NCBI GenBank assembly: GCA_046496815.1 | Contig: JAWOGN010000276.1 | Span: 1 to 41,775, forward strand | Origin: JAWOGN01 sp046496815 | Lineage (GTDB): Bacteria > Desulfobacterota > DSM-4660 > Desulfatiglandales > Desulfatiglandaceae | Length of the DNA stretch: 41,775 bases | Direction: 5' to 3' | In this document: piece after piece, positions 8,511-16,829 of the stretch | Layout of the letters: each line of letters starts with the position of its first letter | How positions within the stretch are numbered: position 1 is the stretch's first letter | The notes under the pieces: generated by a model | What the model was told of the DNA's origin: nothing | The model's database searches: none | The model's input: only the letters and a program-made list of their open reading frames with translations | Position numbers and translations under genes: made by a program

Positions 8511-9212
8511 TTGAGCAAAGCCAAAAGCGATAAATTCAGTATTGAAAACCTGGAAGGCATGCTTTCCATCCTGCGGCACGAATTGGGAAACCCCATTACG
8601 TCGCTGAAGATCACTCTGGACGTCCTCAGAGAAAGCTATGACGTCTTTGATGAAGACAAGAAAAGGGCATACCTCAGCAGGGCATCGGAACTCGTTCTCA
8701 AGCAGGAAAGAATAATTGAAGCGCTCAAATACTATTCGAAATTCAATGCGAAAGAACAGGAAAAAATCCCATTCCTCTCTTTCTGGAAAAACTTCTCCAC
8801 CATAGTCTCCAACAAACTGAAGGGTGGCAACATCAAACTCATCAACGACTATAGTAGGGCCGAGCCCTGCCTCATTAAAGCGAACAATCCGGCATTGAAT
8901 AAGATTATGTCCAGTATTTTCGACAATGCGTTGGACGCCTTGAAAGGGGTAGATGAACCGAAAATTGAGTTGAAGGCTTCAAAGACAAATGGATTTGTTA
9001 AGATCGCGTTGAGAGACAATGGATCCGGCATCAAGAAAAATGACATGGCCAAGATATTTGTCCCGCTTTTTACCACCAAACCCGGAAAAATGGGGATGGG
9101 GTTGACGATCGCCGGGAAGCTCTCTTGGGAGATGGGGGGACGTGTGGAAATAGAAAGTCTATCCGGAGGCACCGAGGCCAGTCTGTGGCTTAAGACGATA
9201 GAGAGACAGTAA
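8511..9212 (+). CDS. cytoplasmic histidine kinase (dimerisation plus ATPase domains only)
   Basis: A sensor-less histidine kinase. The phosphoacceptor H-box is RHELGNPITSLKI, followed by a helical dimerisation region. The HATPase domain has its N-box (IFDNALDAL), G1 box (DNGSGIKKND), F-box (FVPLFTTK) and G2 box (GMGLTIAGKL). No membrane segment, PAS or GAF domain is visible, so its input must come from a partner. The start is uncertain: the frame is open from a TTG at 8355, with an ATG at 8436, but the TTG at 8511 has GGAG ten bases upstream and starts just before the conserved part, giving 233 residues. Neighbours suggest it phosphorylates the NtrC-type regulator and/or the REC-PATAN protein. 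Confidence 0.82.
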   Translation: MSKAKSDKFSIENLEGMLSILRHELGNPITSLKITLDVLRESYDVFDEDKKRAYLSRASELVLKQERIIEALKYYSKFNAKEQEKIPFLSFWKNFSTIVSNKLKGGNIKLINDYSRAEPCLIKANNPALNKIMSSIFDNALDALKGVDEPKIELKASKTNGFVKIALRDNGSGIKKNDMAKIFVPLFTTKPGKMGMGLTIAGKLSWEMGGRVEIESLSGGTEASLWLKTIERQ

Positions 9213-9258
9213 GAGAAACCCTCGCAATCGAAATCGATCAATTTGGGGAGGAAGATAG

Positions 9259-9651
9259 TTGGAATACTCACTTGGCCACGAACAGCTCAATGGAATAGAA
9301 GAGGTCCTGCAGGAGGATTTGATAGACCTCGGTGTCAATTGCGTTTTTCTGATCGACATGGCCGGTAATGTTATCGCGAACTTGGATAACGGCAAAATCA
9401 AGCACGATATTTACTCCCTCGCAGCCTTGGCCGCAGGTAATTTTGGTGCAGTAAGCGAAATGGCTAAAATCATTGGGGAGGATGAGTTTTCCTTACTTTT
9501 TCATAAGGGAGAAAAAGAGAGCATACACTTCAGCAAGGTGATGACGGAGTTCTTGCTGGTCACCATATTCAGCAAGGACATATCACTGGGTTTCTTGCGT
9601 TTGAAAGTCGCCGAAGCCATTGGAAAAATCAAAAATATTTTGCAACCATAA
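9259..9651 (+). CDS. roadblock/LC7-domain protein (MglB-like)
   Basis: A 130-residue single-domain protein of the roadblock/LC7 superfamily, recognised from its alternating strand pattern (CVFLIDMAGNVIANL, a Ser/Ala/Leu-rich central helix LAALAAGNFGAVSEM, then FLLVTIF). In Myxococcus and Thermus, MglB-type roadblock dimers act as GTPase-activating partners of MglA. The TTG start is supported by GGGGAGGA 7-14 bases upstream. It lies directly before the Ras-like GTPase gene at 9738, the usual mglB-mglA order. GAP activity is inferred only from fold and neighbour. Confidence 0.75.
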   Translation: MEYSLGHEQLNGIEEVLQEDLIDLGVNCVFLIDMAGNVIANLDNGKIKHDIYSLAALAAGNFGAVSEMAKIIGEDEFSLLFHKGEKESIHFSKVMTEFLLVTIFSKDISLGFLRLKVAEAIGKIKNILQP

Positions 9652-9737
9652 CCGGATGGATCCGGGTTTGCCGTGTTGCACAGACTGTTGAGTTCAATCG
9701 CTTATCCAGCAAATAGAGTCTTGAGAGGTATTAGATT

Positions 9738-10343
9738 TTGGCGTTTGTAAATCTGAAAAAAAAGGAAGTTCAGGTAAAAATTGTCTACTACGGCCCCGGC
9801 AGGGGAGGGAAGACAACCAACCTTGAGTATATATACCATAAATTCAATGAACGCATAAAAACAGAGATGGTCACCATCAAAACACATGGAGATCGAACGT
9901 TGTTCTTCGATTTCCTTCCTTTCGATATTGGAAAGATCAAGGGCTACGATGTGAAGATACAGCTCTACACCGTCCCCGGACAGGTCAAGTATGATTCCAC
10001 TCGAAGACTGGTTCTGAGAGGGGTTGATGCCGTCGTTTTCGTCGCGGATTCCATGCAAGTGAGAAGAGAAAAAAACATCCTCTCCCTTCAGAATCTGCAA
10101 AAGAATCTCAGTACGTATAAGAAAAGCATTTTTAAGATTCCTCTGGTGTTACAATACAACAAGAGAGATTTGGCAGAACAGGGCATCCCGACACTGTCAT
10201 TTAAAGTTCTCGAAAAGGATCTCAACAGTCAGTTAAAGGTGCCTTCTTTTGAGGCCAGCGCCCTGGTGGGCACCAATGTAACCCAAACCATGAAAAAAAT
10301 TATATCCATGACCATGCGCTCTTTACAAAGGGAGCTGAAATAG
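9738..10343 (+). CDS. MglA-like small Ras-family GTPase
   Basis: A 201-residue bacterial small GTPase of the MglA type. The P-loop GPGRGGKT is at residues 19-26. The LFFDFLP stretch and TVPGQVKYDSTRRLVL (a TVPGQ switch II in place of DxxG), the GVDAVVFVADS strand and the NKRD guanine-specificity motif all match MglA. MglA in its GTP form localises to the cell pole and controls type IV pili and gliding in Myxococcus. The TTG start follows an AGAGGT site. It is flanked by the roadblock protein and an uncharacterised acidic protein and ends 11 bases before the latter, so the three are likely one transcript. I leave the gene symbol empty because paralogues of unknown role are common. Confidence 0.9.
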   Translation: MAFVNLKKKEVQVKIVYYGPGRGGKTTNLEYIYHKFNERIKTEMVTIKTHGDRTLFFDFLPFDIGKIKGYDVKIQLYTVPGQVKYDSTRRLVLRGVDAVVFVADSMQVRREKNILSLQNLQKNLSTYKKSIFKIPLVLQYNKRDLAEQGIPTLSFKVLEKDLNSQLKVPSFEASALVGTNVTQTMKKIISMTMRSLQRELK

Positions 10344-10354
10344 GAGGGACCCAA

Positions 10355-11197
10355 TTGGCCGACCGAAAAAATGGAACCGTAACCGTCGAAGTGGAACAGC
10401 GCCTGGAGGATCTTTTCAGGGAAGAAGAATTGGCTCAGGACTTTGCAAAAGACAGTGAGGATCCCGAGAATTCTGCACCTGAAGCGATAGATTTATCCTC
10501 CGAATTATTGGAAGATAGCACTGCTCTCGAGGAAAGCCCCCCCAGAGAATTAGAAGAGCCTCCCGACTCTTTGGAGAGGAGCATCGACCTTGAACACTCC
10601 CCTCTCAAAGATCTAAAAACGATTGTTCTATCGATCGACTGGGAAATCAATGATGAGGATATGACCCGATTCATCGAACAGGTCGAAACCCTGAAGGTCA
10701 CATACGAATACGACAAAATCATATTGCTTTTCCTTCAGATCCTTGGATCCTTGGGCAAGTATGTCAAAACAAATAAAGGCAATGCTCACCCGAATGCCAT
10801 CAAAGTTCTCAATTCCGTATACACCAGTTTGGAAAAAGTAATTTTAACAAAAGGAATTTCAGAACAAGAAAAAGAGAAAATACTTCTCATCGAGATAAAG
10901 CGATTCAGGGAACTGAAGCAACAGGTGGAGGCCAAGGGCGTTGCAGCAGCTAAGAAAAAAGAGAAAAAGGTTTCCACGTATCTGAAACCAAAAGAAAAAG
11001 AAGAGAAAACGGCGGTTGCATTACAAAAACAGACCCAATCACCGGATGAGATTGATTCAGAGACGCTAAAAACCGAGATGGGCCCTATGCCCCCACACGA
11101 AGCCTTTGCTTACGCGCTGGAGGAGATCAAGCAGGTTCTCCGGGCCGAATTCAAGGCTTTGCGGGCGGAGCTGAAATTGTGGAGAGACGGGCAATGA
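10355..11197 (+). CDS. uncharacterised protein, GTPase-associated
   Basis: A 280-residue protein that I do not recognise. Residues 1-85 are acidic and low in complexity (many Glu, Asp, Ser, Pro), probably disordered. A helical middle domain, about 85-200, starts at LKTIVLSIDWEINDEDM and includes the YDKIILLFLQILGSLG stretch. A Lys/Glu-rich linker follows, then a short amphipathic helix rich in Leu, Arg and Ala (LRAEFKALRAELKLW). There is no signal peptide or membrane segment. The TTG start has an AGGAGGG site 8 bases upstream. Its 11-base distance from the GTPase gene suggests a co-translated partner, perhaps an effector or scaffold. Confidence 0.7.
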   Translation: MADRKNGTVTVEVEQRLEDLFREEELAQDFAKDSEDPENSAPEAIDLSSELLEDSTALEESPPRELEEPPDSLERSIDLEHSPLKDLKTIVLSIDWEINDEDMTRFIEQVETLKVTYEYDKIILLFLQILGSLGKYVKTNKGNAHPNAIKVLNSVYTSLEKVILTKGISEQEKEKILLIEIKRFRELKQQVEAKGVAAAKKKEKKVSTYLKPKEKEEKTAVALQKQTQSPDEIDSETLKTEMGPMPPHEAFAYALEEIKQVLRAEFKALRAELKLWRDGQ

Positions 11198-11333
11198 CAT
11201 CTTTCTTAACCCGCTTTACGCCGGTCAATGCCCACGGAATCGCTCAAGAAGAACGCTTCGAATGCCCTCAGCGGCAGCCTGATTTACCGGCGTTTGTGCC
11301 TGATCGACAACGTAATTCATTGGAGGCGATTTA

Positions 11334-11804
11334 ATGGATATTTCATCTGGGGATATCTTCCCTTTTGTTTTTAAGCGCATTGTAAGGGATGACCTGGGAG
11401 AGTTTTCTCTGGACGGGAATATGCTGAGTGTCCTTATGGAACTGGATGGGACGCGCAATCTGGGTGAAATTGCCGAGAAAACAGGTCAAAGCATGGGCGC
11501 GATGCGTAAGCTCATTTCAAGGCTCTCGGATCTCAAACTGATTGAGCCCGTCGACGGCGCCGTATCGATGCTTGACGACGATTTCTTTGCCTATCTTCAC
11601 GGTCAATTATCCCTTGCCATCGGTCCCATCGCTGAAGTCCTGATTGAAGATGCAGTGAGCGACCTTGGGCATCAACTCGCTCAATTCCCAAGTCACCGCG
11701 CCGCAGAGCTCGTGGACTTGCTGGCACGAGTAATACAGCGGGAAGAAAAAATGGGAACCTTCAAACAGAACATGGTGAACAAGATCAGAGAAAAGGGATA
11801 TTGA
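11334..11804 (+). CDS. winged-helix-like regulatory protein of unknown role
   Basis: A 156-residue protein. The N-terminal 75 residues read as a winged-helix-like fold: LMELDGTRNLGEIAEKTG, then MGAMRKLISRLSDLKLIEPVD. The C-terminal 70 residues form a separate helical module (IGPIAEVLIEDAVSDLG ... LVDLLARVIQREEK). That module resembles the small helical domains seen at the ends of roadblock/DUF4388 signalling proteins; this is a resemblance by eye only. The ATG follows a TTGGAGGCG site. It need not bind DNA: similar folds serve as protein-interaction modules. The 136 bases before it carry no other gene. Confidence 0.7.
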   Translation: MDISSGDIFPFVFKRIVRDDLGEFSLDGNMLSVLMELDGTRNLGEIAEKTGQSMGAMRKLISRLSDLKLIEPVDGAVSMLDDDFFAYLHGQLSLAIGPIAEVLIEDAVSDLGHQLAQFPSHRAAELVDLLARVIQREEKMGTFKQNMVNKIREKGY

Positions 11805-11951
11805 CGGTGTTCGACACGGGCGATTTCTCCGGGCTCGCAGACAACGGGTTCATTCCCCCCTTTAATGGTATCCGGGTGGGGAAAGGACATTCTATGAATG
11901 CGCCCTCGGAAAGCCGGAAAAACCATTTCAATCTTAATTAGGAGTTTAGCC

Positions 11952-13100
11952 ATGATTGTTATCTGCGAAGATTGCGGGAAAAAGTACCGGATAGATCCCG
12001 CCAAAATCCCAACAAAAGGGGCGAAGTTTAAATGCAAAGCCTGTAGTCATGTCATAACGGTATCGAAGCCGCCGGAAACCGTTTCTGAGGCGACGCAACC
12101 CCCCCCGGCTCAAATCATCACTCAGGGGAGTGAAGAGAAACCGATCGTCCGTGAACCTGAAGCGCGAAAGGATGCTGTCGGCATCAAAAAGGCGGAAAGA
12201 ATCAAACGAATCCCAAAAGGCCTGGGGTTACGAACGAAAATGGCTTTCCTGTTCGTTTTCATTCCAATTCTTTTCATAGCCGCGGCCGGTGTCCTTTACC
12301 TCTGGCAATTAGACACACTGGCTTCAGACATCACGACTACAAGCGCTAGGGTCGTCACCGAAATGGCTGAAGATATTATACAGGAAAACGCAAGGGCCGT
12401 GGCGAAACAGTGCAAACTCTACCTTACGAGTCATTCGAAATTGGAAAAAGAGAACTACAATACGGATCCGGCGTTCAAGACGATTGCGGTCCAAAAAGTA
12501 GGCAAGTCAGGATACACGGCCCTTTATGAACTCCCGGACGCGAATGGGATTTGGCGTACATGGGCGCATGCCAACCCCAAAATCATCGGCATCGACATGA
12601 GTAAATTGAGTGAGCCGCTCGGTAAGAACTTTCCCGGTTTCTGGAAGGTCTTTACCGGCGTGAAAGCGGGCACGGAATCCAAAGGCTACTACGGCTGGAG
12701 AGATGCCGACGGCCGGGTGCGGGACAAATTCATGGTCTGCACACCGATAGAAGGGACGCGCTACATTATCGCTTCCACAACGTATCTGGACGAATTCACG
12801 CAACCGACAAAACAAATGGAAACGCGAGCAGAAAAATTTTTTCTAAACACGAGAAACATCGTCTTCGGCATCATGGGTGCGACGCTCCTGCTCATTACCT
12901 TGACCGTTTCCGTTTACGGCACGCGATTGACCGGAAGAATAAAATCCCTTACGGATGTGGCCGATCGAATAAGTGTGGGAGAGCTTGATGCGGAAGTGGA
13001 GATCAACTCAAAGGATGAGATTGGAGACCTGGGCGAAGCCATTTCTCGAATGCAGGACAGCATTCGCCTTTCCATCGAACGATTGCGTCGGCGGAGATAA
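11952..13100 (+). CDS. membrane sensor: MJ0042 zinc ribbon, Cache, HAMP, no output domain
   Basis: A 382-residue protein starting at the ATG at 11952 (AGGAG 7 bases upstream; the frame is open to 11898). Residues 1-36 are an MJ0042-type zinc ribbon with Cys 5, 8, 28 and 31. A Pro/Glu-rich linker leads to membrane segment 1 (about 97-118). An extracytoplasmic region of about 180 residues follows, with GKSGYTALYELPDANG and GYYGWRDADGRVRDKFM, which looks like a single Cache ligand-binding domain. Membrane segment 2 and a HAMP domain close the protein, with only RLRRRR after HAMP. No kinase, methyl-accepting or cyclase domain is present, so the signal must pass to a partner protein in trans. The kinase at 8511 or the PAS protein at 14205 are candidates. 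Confidence 0.82.
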   Translation: MIVICEDCGKKYRIDPAKIPTKGAKFKCKACSHVITVSKPPETVSEATQPPPAQIITQGSEEKPIVREPEARKDAVGIKKAERIKRIPKGLGLRTKMAFLFVFIPILFIAAAGVLYLWQLDTLASDITTTSARVVTEMAEDIIQENARAVAKQCKLYLTSHSKLEKENYNTDPAFKTIAVQKVGKSGYTALYELPDANGIWRTWAHANPKIIGIDMSKLSEPLGKNFPGFWKVFTGVKAGTESKGYYGWRDADGRVRDKFMVCTPIEGTRYIIASTTYLDEFTQPTKQMETRAEKFFLNTRNIVFGIMGATLLLITLTVSVYGTRLTGRIKSLTDVADRISVGELDAEVEINSKDEIGDLGEAISRMQDSIRLSIERLRRRR

Positions 13101-13130
13101 ACGCATTGTCACTCCCGGATAAGTTTTTTT

Positions 13131-13159
13131 GTATCAATTTAGATTTTTGAAAAGATACC
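13131..13159. repeat. short dispersed motif, copy A
   Basis: The stretch 13133-13156 (ATCAATTTAGATTTTTGAAA and onward) nearly matches 34275-34299, about 22 of 25 positions by eye, and is more distantly like 21008-21030. This copy is also flanked by GTATC/GATAC inverted repeats. It lies just before the gene at 13177 and after a T-run (13123-13129). It could be part of an old repeat or a shared regulatory site. Confidence 0.4.
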
Positions 13160-13176
13160 ATAGGGGCCGTTGGTAA

Positions 13177-14187
13177 ATGGCCACGCACAAAAAGAGGGCG
13201 AAGATGCTGATTATTCCGAAAGAGGACCCCGATATCGGTAACCTCAACACCTATTACCTCGATATAGAAAAACTGATTGAGCATTGTCAGGGGGAATTCG
13301 GATCGGGAGCCATCCATTTCAGAGGTCCCGCTGAAGAAGGGGTCATCTTCTTTGACAAAGACGACATACTCGATGGCGTATTCCGGGGCAGAAATAGCGA
13401 GTTCGGCGGCAGACCCGCAATCGACCATCTCATGGATGCCGCACGCGGCAACAGCTTTGTCACAAACATATATGCGATTGATCCGGAGAAGATCTATTTC
13501 TGGGCCAACATGCACGGCGCAGTGAAGATCCACAAAGATCTCAGCACTGATTTTACCGATCTTGAGGGCCTGATCAAAAAAATGTCATCAGAAAATCTCA
13601 CGGGCTACATTGAAGCTTCCATCAACAATGGGACAGAAGGCGGTTTCATTTTTTTCAACCATGGAGAAATCATCGGTGGGTCGTATTCTTGGGGAAACGG
13701 ACGGTTGAACGGGACCAAGGAAAGCCAAAAACGCCTTATCCAAAAAACAAAGGAGGCGGGTGGGGTCTTTCACGTCAGTAAGATACTCCGGGGCGGTGAA
13801 GGCGAAAACCGGGCGTCCGAAGCGGATGGGCCGGATCCTTCCCCCGGTATAATCTCGGCACTGGAAGATTTGTTGGCCGCATTTGAAAAATCAGTCAGCA
13901 GCAAAAAAAGGGTTAAGACGGATTTCCACACCCTTTTAAAAAGGAAATTCATGGAAAAAGCGGATAAATATACGTTTCTTGACCCTTTTGCGGGCGAACT
14001 TGAATACGTCGACCACACGATAAAGTTCTCAGGAGATGCCGGTGACGAAGACTTGTTGAATGGAATTATGGAGGCTGTCGAAGATCTGGCAGGGGAACTT
14101 GGGATGCTACCGAACCTGGCAGACACGTTGGCCCGGTGGTCTCGAAAGCATGCGAACGAAGTCGCAAGATTCGGCATCAGTTTCTAA
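13177..14187 (+). CDS. DUF4388/PATAN-like double-domain protein
   Basis: A 336-residue protein without membrane segments. Two similar parts are visible: about 20-120 (GAIHFRGPAEEGVIFFDKDD and ILDGVFRGR) and about 125-205 (GYIEASINNGTEGGFIFFNH and IIGGSYSW). Both have the Gly-strand, hydrophobic-strand, FF-x-x-G-x-I pattern typical of DUF4388/PATAN domains. The C-terminal 110 residues are helical, with a KTDFHTLLKRKFMEKADKY stretch. PATAN-type domains are protein-interaction modules in signalling. The ATG at 13177 has only a weak upstream site; another ATG is at 13204. The assignment is by pattern and would need a profile search. Confidence 0.65.
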   Translation: MATHKKRAKMLIIPKEDPDIGNLNTYYLDIEKLIEHCQGEFGSGAIHFRGPAEEGVIFFDKDDILDGVFRGRNSEFGGRPAIDHLMDAARGNSFVTNIYAIDPEKIYFWANMHGAVKIHKDLSTDFTDLEGLIKKMSSENLTGYIEASINNGTEGGFIFFNHGEIIGGSYSWGNGRLNGTKESQKRLIQKTKEAGGVFHVSKILRGGEGENRASEADGPDPSPGIISALEDLLAAFEKSVSSKKRVKTDFHTLLKRKFMEKADKYTFLDPFAGELEYVDHTIKFSGDAGDEDLLNGIMEAVEDLAGELGMLPNLADTLARWSRKHANEVARFGISF

Positions 14188-14204
14188 TATCTCCTTTCCA
14201 ATTC

Positions 14205-15317
14205 ATGGCCTTTCAACCCTCGCATATGCCTTCTTCGCGATGGAATTCCCACGAAGGTCATACCCGATCCGGCTTGAAAAAGATGATCGAAGACAAATTG
14301 CATCCTCACATGGATAAATCACCGAGATGGTATGCAAATTTTATTGATAATCTCCCGATCGGTATTTATCGCACGACACTGGAAGGAAAACTTGTTTTTC
14401 TCAACAAGACCTTTGCCAGAATCTTCGGATTTAAATCCACAAACGATCTGATCGGTTATCCGGAGATCAATCTGTACCACGATAGAAAAAACAGGGGGAC
14501 CTTGATCAAAGCAATCCTGGAGAAAGGATTTGTGAAAGAAGTCTCCCTTCCTTTCAAGAAAAACGGGGGCGATCCCATATGGTGTGCGATAACGGCGAGG
14601 CCGGTTTTCGATGAGGATGGCTTGGTTGTATTTCTGGACGGGCTCGTGAGAGATATAACGGAAGACATGGAAGGAAAGGACACAATTCCGTCCCTCGATG
14701 AGATGTTTGATGCCATCGACGATTTGATCGCCCTCATAGATCCTCAGGGCCATGTGCTTGACATCAACACAGCGGGTGCTGAGTTTTTGGGCTTTCACAA
14801 AGATACATTGTTGGGAAAGCGGTTGTTTGAGTTTATCGTCCCGAAATACCGGGAACTATTTTCCCTCTATCTCTCCGAGCTTCCGAAAACTGCCCGCGAA
14901 GAAGGTATTATAACCATAGCGGATAGAAACGGCATAGAGCGCCACATCGAATTCAATGTATCGCGTGTCAAGCAGAGAAGTGCGCAACATCACATAAAGT
15001 GTATCGCAAGAGACGTAACCGAACGTATAAAACATCAACGGAAGCAATTGATAAAGGAGCGGTTTCAAGGGGTGATGGAAATGGCCGGTGGGGTCGCCCA
15101 TCGCCTGAATCAGCCGCTTACGATCATCAACAACATAGTCAGCGACCTGCTATCCGATTCAGTCACCGGAAACACAAATCATGACAAAATCGTCAAAATA
15201 CATCATCAAATCCAAAAGCTGAATGAGATCGTAAAGAAAGTGGGCGGCATAAATAAATATGAGCCGATGGACTACGTTGCCGGGATCAAGATCGTGGACA
15301 TCGATAAGGCCTCCTGA
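14205..15317 (+). CDS. PAS-PAS protein with HisKA-like domain but no ATPase domain
   Basis: Two PAS domains (first near FIDNLPIGIYRTTLEGKLVF, ending at GLVRDITED; second from FDAIDDLIALIDPQGHVLD, ending at CIARDVTERIK) are followed by a HisKA-like helical hairpin with GGVAHRLNQPLTII. The usual AHE/AHD has become AHR, so the acidic residue next to His is missing. The protein ends at KIVDIDKAS without any HATPase motifs, and the next gene begins 23 bases later, so this is not a visible frameshift. It may serve as a dimeric phosphotransfer or sensor partner of the ATPase-bearing kinase at 8511. The start is uncertain: 14205 is the first ATG after the preceding stop (370 residues); the ATG at 14283 is also possible. 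Confidence 0.8.
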   Translation: MAFQPSHMPSSRWNSHEGHTRSGLKKMIEDKLHPHMDKSPRWYANFIDNLPIGIYRTTLEGKLVFLNKTFARIFGFKSTNDLIGYPEINLYHDRKNRGTLIKAILEKGFVKEVSLPFKKNGGDPIWCAITARPVFDEDGLVVFLDGLVRDITEDMEGKDTIPSLDEMFDAIDDLIALIDPQGHVLDINTAGAEFLGFHKDTLLGKRLFEFIVPKYRELFSLYLSELPKTAREEGIITIADRNGIERHIEFNVSRVKQRSAQHHIKCIARDVTERIKHQRKQLIKERFQGVMEMAGGVAHRLNQPLTIINNIVSDLLSDSVTGNTNHDKIVKIHHQIQKLNEIVKKVGGINKYEPMDYVAGIKIVDIDKAS

Positions 15318-15340
15318 GGCGAACTTGGTAAGGAGATTTA

Positions 15341-16372
15341 ATGGTAAAAAAGGTGCTGATTGTTGACGATGATCAGGAAATGCTGCTGTCTCTCAAAGAA
15401 GGGCTTGAGAGGTATAATGCGACCTTTTCCACGCTGATGGCGGGTGACGGCCTGATTGCCTTGGAGAAACTTAAAAAGAACAGTGTCTCCCTGGTGGTCA
15501 CGGATCTAAGAATGCCCCGGATGGATGGATTTGCTCTTTTGTCTGATATCATGGAACATTATCCTGATATCCCGGTCATCATCATAACCGGCTACAGCAC
15601 GCCCGAAATGGAACGGTTGGCCCAAGAAGGCGGGGCCATCGGCTATGTTGAAAAACCGTTTATGATAGATGCTCTCGCTCAAAAAATCATGAGCGCAATA
15701 CGAAAGGAATCTGAAGGAGGCATCCTACATAGTGTTTCTTCGGGCATGTTCCTGCAATTGATTGAGATGGAACAGAAGACCTGCACCATCCGTTTGGCAG
15801 ACAAATCCTCCACCAAGCAGGGGGTCCTCTTCTTCCGAGACGGCGAATTGCTGGACGCCAGAATCGACTCCGCGAGAGGTGTGGACGCGGCATATGAGAT
15901 TTTTTCATGGGATGAGGTCAATCTTTCGATTCAGAATGATTGCCATCAAAAAGAGAAGAAGGTGCATCAGGAGCTGAACGCGATACTCCTTGAGGCAATG
16001 CGCTTGAAGGACGAAGCGGACGAAGATGCAGAGGAATTCATCGAAATAGAGGAGTTGGATGGAACCAAAGAGCTCCGCCTAAAGGGAAAGGCGAAAACGG
16101 CAAAGGTTACGATGCACATAAAAGACAAATTGACGGAAGCGATCGGTGAGAGAAGCGGAGTGGAGGATATATACCAGGACAGTGAATGGGATGGACTGAT
16201 CGCACAAATGATCCGGGCGGGCGCATTTTTCAATTCCGGGAAATTGAAACTCGTATATCTTGACAAAGGGGAATCAAATGATCTCATCCTGCTGCCCGGA
16301 AGGGAGACCTGCGTGCTGCGGGTCGATCCGAAATGCCCCCGGGATAGAATCATCAATTTTTTGAGCGAGTAG
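15341..16372 (+). CDS. response regulator with REC, PATAN/DUF4388 and C-terminal roadblock-like region
   Basis: A 343-residue protein. The receiver domain (1-122) has DDD at 9-11, phosphoacceptor D55 in VTDLRMPRMDG, the ITGYS Thr and the EKPF Lys. Residues about 130-210 form a PATAN/DUF4388 domain (GMFLQLIEMEQKTCTIRL; GVLFFRDGELLDARI; AYEIFSWDEVNLSI). After an acidic linker (EDAEEFIEIEELDG), the last 80 residues look like a roadblock/LC7-type fold (LKLVYLDKGESNDLILLPG). In cyanobacteria, REC-PATAN proteins such as PixG, PixE and TaxP are known to bind the pilus motor PilB. Here a PilB/GspE ATPase gene lies about 460 bases further on. The ATG has GGAG 6-9 bases upstream. Confidence 0.85.
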   Translation: MVKKVLIVDDDQEMLLSLKEGLERYNATFSTLMAGDGLIALEKLKKNSVSLVVTDLRMPRMDGFALLSDIMEHYPDIPVIIITGYSTPEMERLAQEGGAIGYVEKPFMIDALAQKIMSAIRKESEGGILHSVSSGMFLQLIEMEQKTCTIRLADKSSTKQGVLFFRDGELLDARIDSARGVDAAYEIFSWDEVNLSIQNDCHQKEKKVHQELNAILLEAMRLKDEADEDAEEFIEIEELDGTKELRLKGKAKTAKVTMHIKDKLTEAIGERSGVEDIYQDSEWDGLIAQMIRAGAFFNSGKLKLVYLDKGESNDLILLPGRETCVLRVDPKCPRDRIINFLSE

Positions 16373-16410
16373 GTTCCACCGCCTTGAAAACGCGTATCGT
16401 GGAGTGGAGG

Positions 16411-16764
16411 ATGAAAAAGTTATTCGAAGATATCCTGAGCTTGAAGGACGTCCAGGGTGCAATGGTGTTTTCCTTCACCGGAAAGCTCATTTATAAGGAG
16501 TTTTTGTCACCCCTCGCTGAGGAACCCGAAACCAAAGACTGGTGGGCGCTTTTCATGCATTCCCTGAACGGAACCAGGGAGGCGGATCTCGTTTTTGAAA
16601 ACAGCAAGTTCTATATTCGAAAAACAGACATCGGCTATCTCATTGTTGTGATGGGCGTGTATTCTCAAACTGCGATGGTGAGACTCAATTGCGATATGTT
16701 GCTTCCTGTTCTCAAAGATTTGAACACGAGTAAGGGACGAAAGGGTTTTTTCAAGAAAAAGTAG
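16411..16764 (+). CDS. small roadblock/LC7-like protein
   Basis: A 117-residue protein if it starts at the ATG at 16411, which has GGAG 8-11 bases upstream; the frame is also open from a TTG at 16384. The order of strands and helices fits a roadblock/LC7 fold: VQGAMVFSFTGKLIYKEF, a central helix with WWALFMHSLN, then DLVFENSKFYIRKTDIG, YLIVVMGVYS, and a C-terminal helix. It ends in a Lys-rich tail. It is the second free-standing roadblock-like protein in this cluster and sits between the REC-PATAN gene and the motor ATPase gene. A role in regulating the GTPase or ATPase is inferred from context. Confidence 0.65.
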   Translation: MKKLFEDILSLKDVQGAMVFSFTGKLIYKEFLSPLAEEPETKDWWALFMHSLNGTREADLVFENSKFYIRKTDIGYLIVVMGVYSQTAMVRLNCDMLLPVLKDLNTSKGRKGFFKKK

Positions 16765-16829
16765 GCGGTATGGAGAAACTCATTTGAGACGAGAAAGCTG
16801 TTCTTCGTTCGGTCTTTACGCATAAAGGA

